From Natronorubrum texcoconense (GTDB taxonomy: Archaea; Halobacteriota; Halobacteria; Halobacteriales; Natrialbaceae), in assembly GCF_900100335.1 (NCBI RefSeq), contig NZ_FNFE01000001.1, forward strand, positions 558,001 through 622,000: a DNA stretch of 64,000 bases, read 5' to 3'. The position numbers were made by a program, and so were the translations under genes. The notes under the pieces were generated by a model, which was not told where the DNA came from, made no database searches, and worked only from the letters and a program-made list of their open reading frames with translations. Each line of letters starts with the position of its first letter. The first letter of the stretch is position 1. Below, in pieces: positions 35,564 to 44,137 of the stretch.

Positions 35564-36901
35564 TCAATCGGCGTGCTCGGACGTTCGACCCGACGCGCGT
35601 GCGGACTCCTCCAGCGCCTGCAGGTTCGGGAGGAATCGGCCCGTCTCCCGGTAGACGCCGCCGAGCAGGATCGCGCCGGCGACGACGGGGAGGATCGCAC
35701 AGGCGACGTAGATCGGCCAGAAGCCGAACAGTTCGACGAGCGGGAGGGAGACGATCGGGCCGAGTCCGCCGCCGATATCACCGAGGACGTTGTTCGTCCC
35801 GACCGCACGCCCCATCCGCTCGTCGGGGGTGAGATCGGCGAGCAGCGCCATCAGGGGACCGCTGGTGCCGCCCTGTCCGGCGCCGATCAGCAGACACGCA
35901 ACCGTGAGCGTGACGACCGAGTCGGCCATCGCGAGCATGATGAAGCCGACGAACGACGTGCCGAGAAACACCAGCAGCGTCGGAATCCGTGACTCCGTCC
36001 GGTCGCTGACGTAGCCGCCGAGGAACATGAAGACGCCGGCGGCGACGACCGTGACGGCCATGAAGATCCCCGACGACGCCTGCGCGTCGAAGCCGAAGAC
36101 GCTGAGATCGTTCCGGTCGAGAAAGAGCACCAGCGTCGCGAACAGCGCGCCGATGTAGGCGAACAGCACAGCGAAGTTCACCAGCCCGACGGTCAGCGCC
36201 GGAACGCTCGTATCGACGTCCCACGGCGAGACCGAGCGGTGTTCGTCGCCCTCGATGTGGGTCTCCGGGATCGTCGCGTAGGCGATCACGCTCGCGAGAA
36301 CGGCGAACAGCGTCGCGACGACGAACGCCGAGACCGTCCCCGAGAGCTCGCTGATGAGCCCGCCGATGACGACGCCGCACGGGAATCCGAAGAGGACGCC
36401 GCCGCGGATGAGTCCCATGTTCGCGCCGCGCGAACTCCCGTCGCTGACGTCGGATGCGATCGTGTACGCGGTCGCGAAGACGGCCGCGCTGCCGACGCCC
36501 CAGATGATCCTCGAGCCGAGGAACCACGCCGCGGGAACGTCCGGGAGGAACCACAGTTCGGGCCGTGCCGAGATCATGGCGACGACGTAGCCGAACGTCG
36601 CGACGGACTGGACGATCATCCCGGCGACGAACGGTTTGCGCGTCCCGACGCGGTCGACGAGCACGCCGGCCGGCGCGTTCGCGAACAGCCGAGAGAACCG
36701 GTTCGCGCTGAGGATGAGTCCGACGAGAAACGGCGAGATGCCGAGGACGATGCCGAGGTTCGGCAGAATCGGGAAGATCACGCCGCCGCCGAAGCCGACG
36801 AAGAACGTACTGAGGATAACCGCGCCGATTACGACCGAGTGACTCGTCTCCGCGCCGCTCACGGCGTCTCGCAGTCGCCGAACGGGGTTTTTCGAGCCCA
36901 C
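35564..36901 (-). CDS. MFS transporter
   Basis: 445 aa, 12 predicted membrane helices. The conserved loop 2-3 motif reads SANRFSRLFANAPAGVLVDRVGTRKP, and the mirror motif is VSDRTESRIPTLL after helix 8. Drug-efflux or sugar-type MFS carriers share this pattern; the substrate is unknown. GTG start. The upstream region holds a TetR-type operator, so ligand-inducible efflux is the most natural reading. It reads in the same direction as the aspartoacylase gene, which starts 91 nt downstream. Confidence 0.9.
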   Translation of the reverse strand: MGSKNPVRRLRDAVSGAETSHSVVIGAVILSTFFVGFGGGVIFPILPNLGIVLGISPFLVGLILSANRFSRLFANAPAGVLVDRVGTRKPFVAGMIVQSVATFGYVVAMISARPELWFLPDVPAAWFLGSRIIWGVGSAAVFATAYTIASDVSDGSSRGANMGLIRGGVLFGFPCGVVIGGLISELSGTVSAFVVATLFAVLASVIAYATIPETHIEGDEHRSVSPWDVDTSVPALTVGLVNFAVLFAYIGALFATLVLFLDRNDLSVFGFDAQASSGIFMAVTVVAAGVFMFLGGYVSDRTESRIPTLLVFLGTSFVGFIMLAMADSVVTLTVACLLIGAGQGGTSGPLMALLADLTPDERMGRAVGTNNVLGDIGGGLGPIVSLPLVELFGFWPIYVACAILPVVAGAILLGGVYRETGRFLPNLQALEESARASGRTSEHAD

Positions 36902-37381
36902 GGCGCTACGACCCGCGTCCGTCGGTTTCGTTCGCTCGGTCAGCGAGACCTCGACGATCGGTCGGCCTCGAGTTGCTGGGGCCGTCGCTGTGTTTCTTCG
37001 CCACTTGACTAACCAGTTAGTCAGTTCCGCTCAAAAGGGTTTGGGATGACGATGGTCGTGTGCAGAGCACTCACTGAACACTCGTTCGTCCGACCGGCCG
37101 AAGCTGTCAGTGCCTCAACTGCGGATCGTCACCGAGGCCAGGCTGTACGCGCCAGCCTGACGCGTCGCGGTCGACACGGAGACGGTCGAAGCAGCCGTAC
37201 GACAGCGGCAACTCGCACGAGAAAATTGGCACCAGCTAATATCCCAACGATGTTAGACTAAATTACACCCAAAACTACTTTCGTTAAGCAGAGAAGTAAT
37301 GGTACCGTACACCATCAGTACGAACCAGCGTTCGAGAGACGACACCACAGTCGTCCGATCGGACGGAGTTCACCAGCCACT
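36902..37381. other. Divergent intergenic region with operator
   Basis: About 480 bases between the MFS gene and the APH-fold kinase gene. It holds the 18-bp inverted repeat at 37006-37023. AT-rich promoter-like sequence lies around 37240-37300, some 80-140 nt before the kinase start. The open frame at 37046-37261 has no coding character. Confidence 0.5.
37006..37023. promoter_or_regulatory. TetR-type palindromic operator upstream of the MFS gene
   Basis: TGACTAACCAGTTAGTCA consists of two perfect 8-bp inverted arms with a 2-bp spacer, 105 nt before the MFS start. ACTAAC/GTTAGT half-sites are typical of TetR/AcrR operators. It is the most regular operator-like palindrome seen in this window. 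Confidence 0.65.
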
Positions 37382-38443
37382 ATGAGCGATACCTACTACG
37401 AACGTCTCGTCGACGAGGACGCGCTCGCCGCGCACCTCGAGGAGCATCTCGGTGAGGCGGACGACTACGACGTCGAGCGGCACCAGGAAGGGCATTCGAA
37501 CGAAACGCTGTTCGTCACGTGGGGTGACCGCGAACTGGTCATCCGCCGGCCGCCGCCGGGCGAGACAGCCGACACGGCCCACGACGTCATCCGGGAGTAC
37601 AGCGTGATGAACGCGGTCGCCGACACCGACGTTCCGGTTCCCACCCCGGTGCTCGCCTGCGAGGATCACGACATTATCGGCAGCGACTTCTACGTCATGG
37701 ATCGACTCGAGGGCGACGTGCTCCGGGAAGGTGAACCGGAGCGGTTCGCCGACCCCGACCAGCGTGAGCGGATCGGCGAGGAACTCGTCGACACGCTGGC
37801 GAAGATCCACCGACTCGACTACGAGGAGATCGGTCTCGGCGAGTTCGGCCGGCCCGCCGGCTACACGCAACGGCAGGTCGACCGCTGGGGCAAACAGCTC
37901 TCGTGGGCGTTCGAAGTCACCGAAGACGAGCGGGAAGTTCCCGTCCTCCACGAGGTCGGCGACTGGCTCCGGGACAACGTGCCCGAGGGACACCCGCACA
38001 CGCTCGTCCACGGGGATTACAAGCTCGACAACGTCATGTTCGCACCGGGCACGCCGCCCGAACTGATCGCCGTCTTCGACTGGGAGATGTCCACCCTCGG
38101 CGACCCGCGCGCCGATCTGGGCTGGATGCTCTCCTACTGGCGCGACGCCAAGGATCCCGAGCCGTCGATTCCCGAACTCACCACCCGCTTTATGGAGCGA
38201 GAGGGGTACTCCAGCCGAGCCGAACTCGTCGCGCGCTGGGAGGAGCTTACCGGACTCGAGTTCGAGCACGAGCGGTTCTACCGCACGCTCGCCGTCTACA
38301 AGCTGGCCGGTCTCGGCGAGATGTTCTTCCGCCGGTATCTCGAGGGCAACAGCGACAACCCGATGTATCCGAAGATGGAGGAGCGCGTGCCCGCGCTGGC
38401 CGATCGTGCGAAGCGGATCATCGACGGCGACGAGCCGCTGTAA
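37382..38443 (+). CDS. APH-fold phosphotransferase (ACAD10/FadE36-type kinase domain)
   Basis: 353 aa. A kinase-like N lobe (GHSNETLFVTWGDRELVIRRPPPG) precedes the catalytic loop HGDYKLDN (210-217) and metal-binding FDWEMSTLGDPRADLGW (D233). Among APH-fold proteins this variant is the one linked to acyl-CoA dehydrogenases in fatty-acid and hydroxy-acid catabolism, in which it phosphorylates 4-hydroxyacids. It lies just before the beta-oxidation-type genes of the phenylacetate region but is separated by 1.2 kb with a mobile-element scar. Confidence 0.88.
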   Translation: MSDTYYERLVDEDALAAHLEEHLGEADDYDVERHQEGHSNETLFVTWGDRELVIRRPPPGETADTAHDVIREYSVMNAVADTDVPVPTPVLACEDHDIIGSDFYVMDRLEGDVLREGEPERFADPDQRERIGEELVDTLAKIHRLDYEEIGLGEFGRPAGYTQRQVDRWGKQLSWAFEVTEDEREVPVLHEVGDWLRDNVPEGHPHTLVHGDYKLDNVMFAPGTPPELIAVFDWEMSTLGDPRADLGWMLSYWRDAKDPEPSIPELTTRFMEREGYSSRAELVARWEELTGLEFEHERFYRTLAVYKLAGLGEMFFRRYLEGNSDNPMYPKMEERVPALADRAKRIIDGDEPL

Positions 38444-38757
38444 CGGGTTTTCGATCGAATACCTTGCTTTCGCGTTACGGCCGACTCCACTCGAGCGATC
38501 ACAGCGAACGCAGTTGGCGCGCTGAACCGCGACCTCGTCGCGGTTCGAATCGCGAGGGATGAGCGAGTGAAACGAGCGAATCGGTTGGGGAGGGCGTGGC
38601 AATCCCTAGTGGCCAGGTTGGCTTTGTTGAAATCCTCTTTTTTGGTTACCTGAATTCATGAAACTACTGCTCACTACACATGCGAATGGATCAGTAACCT
38701 CCAGCAGACCTATAGTGGTGAAATACTAATGTTAGGTCGACAATATTGGAATAGAAC
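38444..38757. other. Intergenic region with dispersed repeat
   Basis: About 310 bases. It contains a short GC-rich dyad near 38525-38545 (CCGCGAC...GTCGCGG), the dispersed-repeat copy at 38552-38605, and then a marked fall in GC content. A GTTGGCTTTGTTGA core near 38622 resembles one near 14116. Confidence 0.5.
38552..38605 (+). repeat. Dispersed haloarchaeal repeat, copy 2
   Basis: GCGAGGGATGAGCGAG followed by ACGAGCGAATCGGTTGGGG and AGGGCGTGG, the same block order as copies at 28141 and 63601. It directly follows a GC-rich dyad. Confidence 0.75.
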
Positions 38758-38985
38758 ATGACTGAAAGTATCATACAGGGACTGAAGTCCCAAAGCTACG
38801 CAGTACAAATACTGGTTATTGGTGTGATTTTTGCCCCAATCGGATTTGGATTAGGGTATCTATTGGGGCCTTCGATAGGCTTCTCGGAACTTGAAGGCGG
38901 GATAATTGGCCTGCTGGCAATTCATACATCGGTTATTTGGTTCTGGGTTACGCGCCAAGCGCAGGCAAGCACTTCACCCGCGTGA
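38758..38985 (+). CDS. Small low-GC membrane protein
   Basis: 75 aa with two hydrophobic helices (VQILVIGVIFAPIGFGLGYLLG and GGIIGLLAIHTSVIWFWVT). Base composition is well below its surroundings and it lies next to a transposase remnant, so it is probably part of the acquired segment. No family recognised. Confidence 0.5.
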   Translation: MTESIIQGLKSQSYAVQILVIGVIFAPIGFGLGYLLGPSIGFSELEGGIIGLLAIHTSVIWFWVTRQAQASTSPA

Positions 38986-39041
38986 ACTGGTTCTATCAAG
39001 CAGACCGATCTACGTCTCGTCTTCACTGTTCGCTTTCGTAC

Positions 39042-39347
39042 TTATGAATTTAACTTGATAAATGGCTTAGTCTGCAAACTGCGGTCTCCTATGGTGGTTA
39101 TACTCAATTTCTCGCGGTACCAGCTTGTTCTGTACTGATCGGTGGAAGGTTCGATCGAGATTATGGACGATACACGAAAAGCAAGTTCACGAAACGGCTT
39201 CCACCAGTGCCGTGAACGGATGAACGCACCGTACGTACGCTCGAGTCGAGCGTTCACCGTATCGCTCTGATTCCGTTGAGCGTAGCGGTCAGCATCCAAT
39301 CGAACGTACCGCGCTTTCTGGAGTGAGGAGAATTCAGGGACTTTCAC
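39042..39347 (-). pseudogene. Degenerate C-terminal fragment of an IS5-like transposase
   Basis: The reading frame encodes RYAQRNQSDTVNARLERTYGAFIRSRHWWKPFREL, which matches the C-terminal end of IS5-group transposases, whose consensus there is a Y-x-x-R-S-x-x-E-T-V-N-x-x-(I/L)-K-R-x-x-G pattern and a W-x-x-(F/Q)-F-R-E motif. After LAF the frame is lost. Shifting by one base restores CIVHNLDRTFHRSVQNKLVP, the usual continuation. The catalytic N-terminal part is missing entirely. This is a dead, truncated and frameshifted element. Confidence 0.7.
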
Positions 39348-39366
39348 GTCCTCCCCGGCCGACTCG
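39345..39366 (-). repeat. Dispersed repeat, partial copy
   Basis: CACGTCCTCCCCGGCCGACT with the following CG, matching the CACGTCCTCCCCAGCCGATTCG end of the copy at 63601-63673. It abuts the transposase fragment, suggesting that the fragment's 5' end is a junction. Confidence 0.5.
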
Positions 39367-39698
39367 CACGCTTACGGGTCGCCCTTCCCCGTCTACTCCT
39401 CACGCGATATCGCCGGCTGACCTCACTTTCGTTCGGCAGCCGATAGCGCGTGCCACCGCAGATCGACTTTCAGCACACGATATGTACAGGATGTCAATAC
39501 CATTCCGTTCATTCTACCAGAGTCCGCTCATTCTGATTAGCATCCGTTACAATATTGGGGGAATAGACTCGAGCCGCCGTTACCGAAGTTCATCCCAACC
39601 CCGAAACACCGTACGCGCGGAACAACCGGAAACAACGTGCTTAACATTGCTAATTCGCTGTCGGTGGTATTAAGACGATTCCGGTAGATCACACGACC
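39348..39698. other. Lower-GC intergenic region, no gene seen
   Basis: About 350 bases between the transposase scar and the hydroxyacyl-CoA dehydrogenase fusion. Open frames here have no coding character. Promoter elements of the fusion gene probably lie in the AT-rich part before 39670. Confidence 0.4.
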
Positions 39699-41657
39699 AT
39701 GTCACTGGACAGCATCGACCGCGTCGCCGTGCTTGGCGCGGGCAACATGGGGCACGGGATCACCGAAGTGACCGCGATGGCCGGCTACGATGTCACGATG
39801 CGTGACATCAAAGACGAGTTCGTCGAGGACGGCTACGAATCGATCGCCTGGAGCCTCGAGAAACTCGAGGAGAAGGAACTGATCGACGAGTCCGCCGACG
39901 AGGTTCTCGACCGGATCGAGACGACGACCGACCTCGAGGCGGCCGTTTCCGACGCCGACCTCGTCATCGAGGCCGCGCCGGAGAACCTCGACCTGAAACA
40001 CGACATCTTCAGCGACCTCGAGGCGTACTGCGACGAGGAGACGCTGCTCGCGACGAACACCTCGAGTCTGCCGATCTCGGACATCGCGGAGGCCGTCGAC
40101 ACGCCCGAGCGCGTGCTCGGTCTGCACTTCTTCAACCCGCCGGTCAAGATGGATCTCGTCGAGGTCATCTACGGCGAGGACACCAGCGATGAAGCGGCCG
40201 AAGCCGGCTACGAGTGGGTCGAGTCGATCGACAAGACGCCGATCTACGTCCGCAAGGACGTCCGCGGCTTCGTCGTCAACACCATCGTCGGCCCCTTCGG
40301 CGGCGAACCCGCGTTCATGGTCTCGGAGGGCGAGGCGACGATCCGAGAAGCCGACGCCACGATGTCCCACGAGCGCGGCTACCCGATGGGGCCGTTCGAA
40401 CTCGCCGACCTCACCGGCATCGACGTCGGCTACCACGTCCGCAAGGAGGGCGGCAGCCCGATCCCGCCGATCACGGAGGAGAAGGTCGAGGCCGAGGAGC
40501 TCGGCCAGAAGACCGGCAAAGGCTTCTACGACTACGAGGACGGCGACGGCGCCGACTACCAGCCCGACGACGTCGACGACTTCGACTGGCTGCGCGTCGA
40601 AGCGCGCATGATCAACCGCGCGGCCTTCCTCGTCGGCGAGGGCGTCGCCACGCCCGAAGAGGTCGATACGGGCGTCCAGCTCGGGCTCGGCTTCCCCGAG
40701 GGCATCTGCCGACGAGGGGATAAGATCGGTCTCGACAAGGTTCTCGAAAAACTCGAGACCCTGTATGAGGAGACCGGCTCCGACCGCTTCGAGCCCCACC
40801 CGTACCTCGAGGAACTCGTCGAGGAGGGCAAGACCGGGGAAGACGCCGGCGAAGGCTTCTACGAGTACGACGGCGACGACGGCGGACTCGACTCCTATCA
40901 CGACCTCAACGCGGAACTCGAGGACGGCGTGCTGCGAGTCGAACTCGACCGGCCGTCCCGTATGAACGCGCTCTCGGGCGACCTGCTCTCCGAGATCGAC
41001 GACCTGTTCTCGTCGGTCGACACCGACGAGGTTCGGTGTGCGGTAATCGAGGGTGCGGGCGACCGCGCGTTCAGCGCCGGTGCGGATATCTCCGGCTTTA
41101 GCGGCGTCGAACCGACCGACCTGATGGACGTCACGCCGGCCTTCGAGACGGTCAACGACTTCCCGCGGCCCGTCGTCGCGAAAGTCGACGGCTACTGTCT
41201 CGGCGCCGGACTCGAACTCGCACTGGCCTGCGATCTGCGACTTGCGACGGAGCGCTCGGAGTTCGGCGCTCCAGAGATCAATCTTGGCCTGATCCCCGGC
41301 GGCGGCGGTACGCAGCGACTCCTCCGGGTCCTCGGCGAGACTCGCGCGAAAGAGATGGTCTTCCGGGGCGAGCACATCGACGCCGACCGCGCCGAAGACT
41401 GGGGCCTGATCAACCGATCCGTCGACCGCGAAGCGTTCGACGAGACCGTCGACGAGTTCGTCGACGACCTCCGCAACGGCCCGCCGATCGGCCTCGAGAT
41501 CGCCAAGAAGGTCATGAACGAGGGCGAAGACGCGAGCCTCGAGGCCGCCCTGACCATGGAGAGCCAGGGCTTCGGGCTCCTGACCAGCACGGACGACGTG
41601 CTCGAGGGGACCATGGCCTTCGCCGAGGACCGCGAGCCCGAGTTCGAAGGCGAATAA
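39699..41657 (+). CDS. 3-hydroxyacyl-CoA dehydrogenase / enoyl-CoA hydratase fusion
   Basis: 652 aa bifunctional enzyme. Residues 1-~390 are an NAD-dependent L-3-hydroxyacyl-CoA dehydrogenase: GAGNMGHG (13-20), FNPPVKMDLVEVI and tandem C-terminal domains ending TGKGFYDYE and AGEGFYEYD. Residues ~405-652 are a crotonase-fold enoyl-CoA hydratase/isomerase: DRAFSAGADISGF, YCLGAGLELALACDLR and EINLGLIPGGGGTQRLLR with its hydratase-type Glu. It would catalyse consecutive beta-oxidation steps, here perhaps the late steps of phenylacetate breakdown (PaaF/PaaH-like). The domain order is opposite to bacterial FadB. The thioesterase gene starts at the very next base. Confidence 0.93.
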   Translation: MSLDSIDRVAVLGAGNMGHGITEVTAMAGYDVTMRDIKDEFVEDGYESIAWSLEKLEEKELIDESADEVLDRIETTTDLEAAVSDADLVIEAAPENLDLKHDIFSDLEAYCDEETLLATNTSSLPISDIAEAVDTPERVLGLHFFNPPVKMDLVEVIYGEDTSDEAAEAGYEWVESIDKTPIYVRKDVRGFVVNTIVGPFGGEPAFMVSEGEATIREADATMSHERGYPMGPFELADLTGIDVGYHVRKEGGSPIPPITEEKVEAEELGQKTGKGFYDYEDGDGADYQPDDVDDFDWLRVEARMINRAAFLVGEGVATPEEVDTGVQLGLGFPEGICRRGDKIGLDKVLEKLETLYEETGSDRFEPHPYLEELVEEGKTGEDAGEGFYEYDGDDGGLDSYHDLNAELEDGVLRVELDRPSRMNALSGDLLSEIDDLFSSVDTDEVRCAVIEGAGDRAFSAGADISGFSGVEPTDLMDVTPAFETVNDFPRPVVAKVDGYCLGAGLELALACDLRLATERSEFGAPEINLGLIPGGGGTQRLLRVLGETRAKEMVFRGEHIDADRAEDWGLINRSVDREAFDETVDEFVDDLRNGPPIGLEIAKKVMNEGEDASLEAALTMESQGFGLLTSTDDVLEGTMAFAEDREPEFEGE

Positions 41658-42134
41658 ATGTCTCCGGAATCTGAACCGGAGCCGAAAGCGGATCCGTCGA
41701 CCGACTGGCCCGAGTGGGCGTCGTTCGTCGAGCGCCACGGCTATCTGTCGTGGCTCGACATCAGCGTCGACCAACTCGAGGACGGGACGGCCGTCCTGAC
41801 CATCGACCACGACGAAGAGTTCGAGAATCCGGTCGGAAACGACGGCTACAATCCGGTCCACGGCGGCATCGTCGCGACCCTGATCGATACCGCCAGCGCG
41901 TTCGCGCTACGGACGACCTTCGAAAAGCCGAGTCAAGCACGCCTGACGACGACCGATCTCAACGTCTCGTATCTTCGCCCGGCGACGGGTAACCTCCGCG
42001 CCGAAGCGTCCGTAGTGCGGGCCGGCGGGACGACCGGTGTCACCGAGGTCTCCGTCACCGGCGCCGACGGCGAGGCGGCCGTCGGTCGGACCACGTATCG
42101 ACTGTTTCGAGACGTGGACGAGAACGAGACGTAA
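41658..42134 (+). CDS. PaaI-type hotdog thioesterase (first of three)
   Basis: 158 aa. Hotdog fold with the PaaI signature NPVHGGIVATLIDTASAFALRT and the C-terminal LRAEASVVRAGGTTGVTEVSVTGADGEAAVGRTTYRLF. PaaI thioesterases hydrolyse stalled aryl-CoA intermediates of phenylacetate degradation and free CoA. The ATG begins immediately after the TAA of the fusion gene, so they are a two-gene operon. Confidence 0.88.
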   Translation: MSPESEPEPKADPSTDWPEWASFVERHGYLSWLDISVDQLEDGTAVLTIDHDEEFENPVGNDGYNPVHGGIVATLIDTASAFALRTTFEKPSQARLTTTDLNVSYLRPATGNLRAEASVVRAGGTTGVTEVSVTGADGEAAVGRTTYRLFRDVDENET

Positions 42135-42192
42135 CCGACCCGGATCCCGGGCGTTCCCTTTCGGTGACGATGCTCGAGCGCGACGGGTCGTC

Positions 42193-42717
42193 CTATTCGG
42201 ACTGTTCTTCTCGTAGCCCCTCGTAGATTCGCGGATCCGTCCGGAACTTCAACACGTTGTGGACCGACGAGTTTCGGATGTTCGCGATCACGTCGCCGTG
42301 TTCCTTGTAGCAGTTGTGGATCCACTTCGAAATCTGTTCGGAGCCGCGGAACATCATGACGGTTTTCCACTGATACTCGCCGTCGGAGAGGAAGAAAAAC
42401 AGGGTGTGTTTGTCCTCTTTGATGTGTATCATCGCGTCTCGCCAGCTGTCGGCGAAGTGTTCGGTGTTGAACTTGAACTCGAACAGCGCGAAGGTGTAGT
42501 ACTCTTCGTTGGGGATAATCGCCTCGCGAAAGACGCCTTCGTCGCGCATTCGGCGGATCGATTCGCTAACGGTAACGTGCGAGACGTCGATGTCGTACTC
42601 TGACTTGAGCACGCTCGTCAGCTCCCGCGAGGAGAGCTGTGGATCGTCCGAGAGCTCACACAAAATGGCGATATCGCGGTCTTTGAAGTCCCAGTTCGGC
42701 GATTTGTCGTCGGTCAT
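42193..42717 (-). CDS. Winged-helix transcriptional regulator
   Basis: 174 aa. The N-terminal winged helix (DRDIAILCELSDDPQLSSRELTSVLKSEYDIDVSHVTVSESIRRMRDEGVF) resembles the Lrp/AsnC DNA-binding domain. The rest (EEYYTFALFEFKFNTEHFADSWRDAMIHIKEDKHTLFFFLSDGEYQWKTVMMFR) is an alpha/beta ligand- or oligomerisation domain without the usual RAM pattern. Its position between the thioesterase and the MaoC/PaaK genes makes it a good candidate regulator of the phenylacetate region, perhaps sensing an aryl-CoA as bacterial PaaR/PaaX do. That role is inference. Confidence 0.83.
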   Translation of the reverse strand: MTDDKSPNWDFKDRDIAILCELSDDPQLSSRELTSVLKSEYDIDVSHVTVSESIRRMRDEGVFREAIIPNEEYYTFALFEFKFNTEHFADSWRDAMIHIKEDKHTLFFFLSDGEYQWKTVMMFRGSEQISKWIHNCYKEHGDVIANIRNSSVHNVLKFRTDPRIYEGLREEQSE

Positions 42718-43551
42718 GCTATCGTCTCCATCTGTAATCTCTGAGTGTGCAGTCGTTCAATCCAGACCGTCTGAGAACCGATCGCCGCAGGCGGCCGGTC
42801 CCGGTCGTGGTTCTACCCGTGTCACATCCCCGATTGGATTTCCATTGTAAAGTTGTTTTGGATGGATTTCGAGGAGTCTGTCGGACCCTCCGATACCACC
42901 TTCTCGTAGAATATTCTCGATCATATATGTGTTTTCGTAGTGAGTAGTACCCTATACACTAAGAAAGCAGTCAGTTATCTACATCTCGACTTCTATGGTG
43001 CCATGTGCTCGAACCGTCCGTGGCCATACAGTGTGGACCATTTTCCGACACATGGGAATCAAATGGGTGTTTGGTGGATGAGTTTGGACTCTTAGCCACC
43101 AACCTACTCGACACGTGGTTCTTTACGCCGAATTAACCACTCGGTTTCGTTCGCTATCTCACGGATTCACCTTCTCTCTGGGCGAATATGCGATTTTCTA
43201 ACTATCTCGGCCCTATCGAAGTACTAGATATTATAATACTCTGTACATTTGGTAATTATGGGTTAACGATGTCATCAAGCGAACGTCTACCAGCCAGGAC
43301 ATAATATGTTATTGATGGAAAGCCGAGCCGCGGAGCGAGAAGGTATCCGCGTCCCTTACCCGATGCAACTGCCTCGAGTGCTCACTCGTCCAATCGAACT
43401 GATCGTGAAATCGTCGGTTGTGAACAATCGTCGTGGAAGTACGAGGCGAAAGCCCGCCCGAGAGGGCGGGGAAGATAGCACGGTCGGATAGACCGTACCG
43501 ATGGCTCTCCCGGACCGTGACCGCACGGCCTCGTCGGTCACGTCGCGTGTG
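42718..43551. other. Large, partly low-GC intergenic region
   Basis: About 830 bases without a convincing gene. GC content drops sharply from about 42830 to 43320. Small open frames (for example 43306-43491) are Arg/Pro-rich without motifs. A very stable hairpin occurs at 43453-43470. The region holds the promoter of the winged-helix gene and probably remnants of mobile DNA. Confidence 0.55.
43453..43470 (+). repeat. Seven-bp GC hairpin with GAGA tetraloop
   Basis: CCCGCCC, loop GAGA, GGGCGGG: a perfect 7-bp stem closed by a GNRA-type loop, in an intergenic region. Similar GC hairpins occur at the right ends of haloarchaeal IS200/IS605 (TnpB) elements, so it may be a scar. It could also be the end of a small RNA. 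Confidence 0.5.
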
Positions 43552-44010
43552 TCACTCCTTTCGCTTGATGAGGAACTTCATGTCGCCCTGGAAGACGACG
43601 GTATCGTCCTGATTCGTCATTTCGGTGTCGAGGACGACGATACCCGCCTCGTCGTGGTCGACGTCTTTCGTCTCGCTGACCTCCATCTCGAGCGAGATCG
43701 TATCACCGATGTACACCGGATTCGGGAGGTCCATGTAGTTCATGCCCAGGAACGCGTACGCCGTGCGCTCGACGATCCCGGATCGGTAAACGAAGCCGGT
43801 CGCGTGGACGAACGTCATCGGACCGTGGGCGATTCGGCCGTCGAAGGGGCCCTCCTCCGCGTACTCCTTGTTCGTGTGCAGTTCCGTCCAGTCGCCGGCC
43901 AGCGCCGAGTGCATGACGAAATCCGATTCGGTGACGGTTCGGCCGACGCTCTGGAACTCTTGACCCGCTTCGAAGTCTTCGAAGTGATGTGGCTCGTAGC
44001 TGTATGCCAT
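43552..44010 (-). CDS. MaoC-family dehydratase
   Basis: 152 aa single hotdog domain: FEAGQEFQSVGRTVTESDFVMHSALAGDWTELHTNKEYAEEGPFDGRIAHGPMTFVHATGFV. The catalytic pair of R-specific hydratases is visible as D in AGDWTELHTN and H in IAHGPM. The ATG at 44010 is used. It sits 127 nt downstream of the first PaaK gene on the same strand. In bacterial PaaZ a MaoC domain opens the oxepin ring, so this protein could serve that step with a separate aldehyde dehydrogenase. No such dehydrogenase is in the window. Confidence 0.87.
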   Translation of the reverse strand: MAYSYEPHHFEDFEAGQEFQSVGRTVTESDFVMHSALAGDWTELHTNKEYAEEGPFDGRIAHGPMTFVHATGFVYRSGIVERTAYAFLGMNYMDLPNPVYIGDTISLEMEVSETKDVDHDEAGIVVLDTEMTNQDDTVVFQGDMKFLIKRKE

Positions 44011-44137
44011 ATGTGGACATCCCAATCACGGTACAAATAGTTTACTTCGACGACGAGAACCGGAGATCCGGCGCAGGATTGATGACGCGTCTCCGTTCGA
44101 ACCGGGTGCGAACACCACTCTCCGACCGTCGTCGCGA

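Noticed and set aside
38521-38560. T-loop-like GGTTCGAATC suggesting a tRNA
   Set aside because: No acceptor, anticodon or D-arm pairing can be built around it; it is part of the GC-rich dyad before a dispersed repeat.
39702-41861. 719-codon open frame on the minus strand over the dehydrogenase/hydratase fusion
   Set aside because: Exact antisense shadow of a clearly real gene. GC-rich codon bias removes stops on the opposite strand; the product has Arg/Val/Leu-rich low-complexity composition and no motifs.
43306-43491. 61-codon open frame before the MaoC gene
   Set aside because: Composition is basic and repetitive and it runs through the GC hairpin; no support as a gene.
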